A stretch of DNA of 64,000 bases, taken from the NCBI GenBank assembly GCA_026936335.1, contig JAPMXV010000053.1, forward strand, positions 310,001 to 374,000. The letters are read 5' to 3'. The notes beneath the pieces are model-generated. The model worked only from the letters and a program-made list of their open reading frames with translations. It searched no databases and was not told the DNA's origin. The position numbers and the translations under genes were made by a program. This DNA comes from Mantamonas sphyraenae (Eukaryota > CRuMs > Mantamonadidae). Of the stretch, positions 60,187 to 64,000 are shown piece by piece. The first letter of the stretch is position 1. Each line of letters opens with the position of its first letter.

Positions 60187-63100
60187 ATGTCGTCGGGAGA
60201 CTTTGACGAAGATCTGCGGCTGGCGCTGGAGTTGTCCATGGTGTGTGACCGCCACGTGTCTTCCCGCTTCTGCACATTCCATGTATATCCCACTGACACC
60301 TGTGTGTTGTCCACACGCGGCCACAGCAACTGGCGCAGCAGGAGGCCGCCAACGCGGAAGCTGCGGCTGCTTCCGAATCTGCAGCGGCGGCGGACGACAA
60401 CGACGACAGCGCCCTACCGGACGGAGAAAACAACAATGCAGAACGGGAACCCCAACAGGGTAGCTCTACCGCCCCAGGCGAACCTGTGGCCGAGGTTCAG
60501 GTCGTGGAAGAGGAGAAAGAGCCCGAAACCACGCAGGTGAGTGCACACGCCGAAATGCCTCGGTGGAATTGGGCGCCGTCCACCACTTTGCCCTCCTACC
60601 CTGGCCAACCCTCGTGGTTTGCTGTGCCTCTGCTCACGCTTTTGGCGGGCTCATTGACCACCCGTGTGTGTCCACTCGTCCCACCCGGTGCAGGAGAAGC
60701 TCGTTGCTTTGCGAAAGGCGTTGAGCAGCGTGGCGGTGTTTGAGTCAGACAAGCTGGCCCAGCTGGCCACGCCGCTGCTTACGCTTGTTCAGAACCACGC
60801 CAGTCTCAACCTGAGCGAACAGCAAGAAGTTTACGTGGCCCGTGTTCTGGAACAGTACGTGGTGGCTCTGCTCAACAGCAATCTGTCCGCAGGTAGGTTT
60901 TTCTCGGGGAGCAGATCACACAACGCGGCAGCGTTTGCGCCTCCTGATTGCCGCTGACATCGCCCCTCGTCCGCCCTTGGCCTCTCGCCTTGACCCACGA
61001 CACCGTACGCTCAGTGGAAGAGGCCGGCAACGGCCAATTTGTGCAAGAGTCGTGCCGCATCATCATGACGTACTGCGTGGTGTCGCTGGAGAATCGGGTG
61101 TTTGCAATCGACTACACACAGCCCGGAAGCGCCACACAACTGGAGGAGTGGAGCACCAACAGCACGCGCTTGCTCAACATGGTCTCTCAACTGTGTCTGG
61201 AGCAGAACAAGCCGACCATGGCTCACCTCATGACGTTGGTGCGCGCAGACCTGGACTCGGTCGAGTTGCCCGACGTCAGCGTGCTTTCCTTGGACGCAAG
61301 CACCTCGTTCGCCTCGGCTCCTTCCACAACAACCATCGGCGGCAGCTACAGCGCAAGCGGTCGAACAAGCCCCTCTGCGGACGAGCAGTCTGAAGGCGGA
61401 CCGTCGGAGAACACAGACGCGCAGGCTGCTCTCCAGGCAATGACGGCCATGCTGGCAGCCACATCCAACCCATCCACTGTATCATCCACAGACACACAGG
61501 CCGCATCGGAAACAGGTGATCTCTCAGCGCTGCTGTCCGACCCTGCGGCCACCAAGCTCACCTTGACCTCGCTCCAGGCCGACAATGTCGACTTTTTGGA
61601 CTGCGAGCTCTCGGGTGCCTCCTCGCTTGTTGCTACCTGCTACCAGCTGCTCCTTCCCGAACAAGAAGCCACAGGGGCAGACGAAGAGGACGACGACGCC
61701 AACGACGGCGACACAAGCACTGCCTCGGCCTCCTCCGACGAATCGCCGAAACGCACCAACACCATGGTAACCACCATGCCCGTGTCGTCGCATGCCCAGC
61801 TGGCCATTCTGGAACAAGTGCTGGGGTTTGTTGCGCGTGTGCTCGAGTTTCTGGAGCGGGTGTGCATCAACAACGACGACACAGACCTCACCACCTGGAC
61901 AGTGGCCCTCATTGCCAAGCTCATGGCCACACACCTCAACATGGTTGCCTATGTACACCGCAGCAACACGCACACAACCAGCCTGGCCCCCGTGCTGGAT
62001 CTGGTAGACGCCGCCTGCACCCTCATCGGCACCATCTCCAATTCGGACAACGTGCTGCACAACACGCAAACCTACATTGCCATGCGCGTCCTCAGCGAGC
62101 TGCGCAATCTCCACGTCACTGATGCGGCTCAGTTCCTCCTCCAAGGCGGTTCGTCGGCCACCCGAGGCGCCGTCTTCCATCCGGGCATTGTCCTCTACGC
62201 CATCGACATCATGAAGAATGTCGTCAGCCACAGCGTGCAACTCGGAGCTGCGGGCGGGCAGGCAAACAGTGCCCGTCGCCGAAGGCGCAACCGCCGCACA
62301 CGCACGTTCTCCATCCTCTCGCCGTCCACGAGCATGTCCTTTGGAGACCTTGACTTTGACTGCATGGGCGACTACACACCATCCGAGCGGCTCATGTACC
62401 TTGTAAAGCCCTCGTCGTCGTCCGAGTTTCTCGACCTCATGTTTTCGCTCATGTGCGTCGCCTACGACCAGTACATTGAGTTTATGGATGGTCACCACTC
62501 GGGCGCCGATACAAGTATTGATGTGGCCACTGCTGACGACATCTGGTTTCAAGATTTGTTCTCGGATGCGTCAGAGGCTGGCGAAGCAAGCGCCGCTGAG
62601 AACAAGCCCAGCCCCGTCAGCGGCAGTGGCAACGACACAACCGTGACTGCGATGCACTCTGCTGCGTCACAGGACGCGATCGACTTTCTGCTCGTGGCCA
62701 GCGCTTGCCAAAGCTTTCTGCGAAACAGCATCTTGGCGAGCGGTTCCGGCACTCTGTCGCGGTACGTGCTGTCTTCGTTTGCCCCGTGGCATGTGGATGC
62801 TCTGATGCACGTGATGCAGGCGACGCAGAAGCACAAGGGTCAGCATGAATCGGAACACTGCGAAATGATCGCCAACCTGCGCGCGCTGGGGGCCTTTGTC
62901 ATCGAAGGCAAGGGTGGCCTGGTGGACCTCAAGGTGCAACCTGACCTCATCGAACACCTGTGCTCGTCGGACGGCGCTTGGAACGAGTCTCTTGCGGGGG
63001 AGAGCATGTGCTTTGTTGCGCGGTGGTTCGCCAACTCGGTGGCCAAGGAACCAGCCGGAGCGAATGCCCTTGCGTCCAAGGTGTGGCGTGCGGTGCTGAC

Positions 63101-64000
63101 CCGCTTCCAACAGCTACTCGAGGACGACTCGGACAATGTGGGCGGTTGGAACGTCGAAACCATCCAGTGGCTGGCGTTTGTGTACACCCTGCTCACCGCG
63201 GCGTCCAAGGCCATTGTGATGGCGCAGATGCTGGATGTCCTCGAAACACGCCTGGTCAAGGACCAAGCGTGGAGCAATGGGACAGCAACAGGTGTTGGCA
63301 TGCCTTGTTCAGCTGTGGGAGTTTGCATTGCATCACGGTTCGGGGTTGCCCGAGGACCTGGTGTCGTGTGTCCACCAGAACTTGTTTGCACGTGCCACCA
63401 CGAAAACCGAGCCAAAGCGCTCGCCTTCGTCTGTGGATGCATCGCTTTTTGAGCTGGGTGGTCCTCTGACGGACAGCAAGCTGAACACCTACGAGAGCCT
63501 CGCGGACAAGACCGCCTGGGTTGTCAGCACCTTGCAACAAGACGAACAGAGCCTGTTGGGTGTGTTGGGCGTGGACAGCGTGCACGGAGAGTCGTACACA
63601 AAGGCATACACGCGCATGTGCACCCTTTTGGATGCGAGCGTGTTTGCCGAGTCACAGCGATCGTGTGCTACGGATCAGGCTTTCCTGTGCGTGTGGCGCG
63701 CTCTGTCACGATTGCCTGTCCCGGATGCGTGGCGCAGTAGCCTTGTGAGCGGCCAGGTGTGGGACGGCATGCTCGACAGCGATGCTGCGCTGAACAACAG
63801 TGACATTCATCGCATCCGACTGGTGACACGCACTTTGTGCACCTCGTCGACGGCACCAGGTGCCACGACTGTCCTGCGGCACGTGAACTGGAACAAGCAC
63901 TGGCAGGCGAGCCTGGCTGTGCTGGGTCGCATAGGGCAGGGCAGCGCCAACGCGTCTTCCTTGCGCGCAGAGCTGTTCACCTGCTGCCTCGTCACCTTTG
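60187..64000 (+). CDS. Large UIM-containing protein, 3' end beyond window
   Basis: Exons are 60187-60240, 60327-60536, 60694-60892 and 61015 to the window edge, all with GT-AG junctions in phase. Exon 1 encodes exactly a ubiquitin-interacting motif: MSSGDFDEDLRLALELSM, matching acidic-x-x-L-x-x-A-L-x-x-S. Exon 2 is Ala/Glu/Asp-rich and disordered. From exon 3 on the protein is helical and Leu-rich without recognised motifs (EKLVALRKALSSVAVFESDK), broken by Ser/Thr-rich loops, reminiscent of helical-repeat scaffolds. At ~63270-63277 the frame shifts by one base: AWSNGTATG leaves the pattern while the next frame continues MGQQQVLACLVQLWEFALHH without a stop to 64000. More than 1,140 residues are visible. 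No orthologue is recognised; a role in ubiquitin pathways is inferred from the UIM only. Confidence 0.75.

Overview
This window is nuclear DNA of a unicellular eukaryote. It contains spliceosomal introns (mostly GT-AG, one AT-AC), cytosolic ribosomal protein eS7, autophagy, endosomal SNARE, Rab and N-glycosylation genes, and two classes of axonemal genes (dynein intermediate chain 2 in two copies, EFHB/CFAP21), so the cell almost certainly builds a motile flagellum. It also has a hybrid histidine kinase, tryptophan 2,3-dioxygenase and xanthine dehydrogenase. The composition is GC-rich, TAA, TAG and TGA all act as stops, and intergenic gaps are very short. This fits a free-living heterotrophic flagellate (apusomonad or choanoflagellate grade), but the species cannot be named from sequence alone.

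Layout. 1-8.2 kb: a truncated unrecognised gene (-), a syntaxin-6-like Qc-SNARE (+) with a U12-type AT-AC intron, then ADH5, ATG4 and HID1 (all -). 8.3-14.7 kb: a four-module polytopic membrane protein ('gene A', -) and an F-box/LRR protein (-). 14.7-23.4 kb: a ~2,750-residue USP9X-type deubiquitinase (-). 23.5-29.6 kb: a triple CCCH zinc-finger protein (+), NEMF/Rqc2 (-), TDO (+). 29.6-37.3 kb: a hybrid histidine kinase, a tail-anchored TPR-like protein and EFHB (all -). 37.2-49.2 kb: DNAI2 copy 1 (+), ALG6 (-), XDH (-), DNAI2 copy 2 (+), a four-helix membrane protein (-). 49.3-54.2 kb: 'gene B' (+), a paralogue of gene A. 54.2-64 kb: an STE-type kinase (-), two nearly identical RPS7 genes (+), Rab4 (-), and a UIM protein running off the end (+).

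Genes are packed tightly. Divergent start codons lie about 84-550 bp apart and convergent stop codons 8-53 bp apart, so UTRs must overlap. AATGAA (once AATAAA) lies at or just after the stop in about half of the genes and looks like the main poly(A) signal. There are no operons, tRNAs, rRNAs, CRISPR arrays or intact transposons that I can support.

Most unusual items: (1) genes A and B, a family with four repeats of a ~6-TM module plus cytosolic domains that weakly resemble degenerate class III cyclase domains; (2) the AT-AC minor-spliceosome intron in the syntaxin gene; (3) two recent direct duplications (DNAI2 and RPS7), with breakpoints that show which DNAI2 copy is derived; (4) about ten single-nucleotide frame breaks in otherwise well conserved genes, most simply assembly errors. 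Exon boundaries were inferred by joining reading frames at GT-AG (or AT-AC) sites and checking that the joined protein matches the family.
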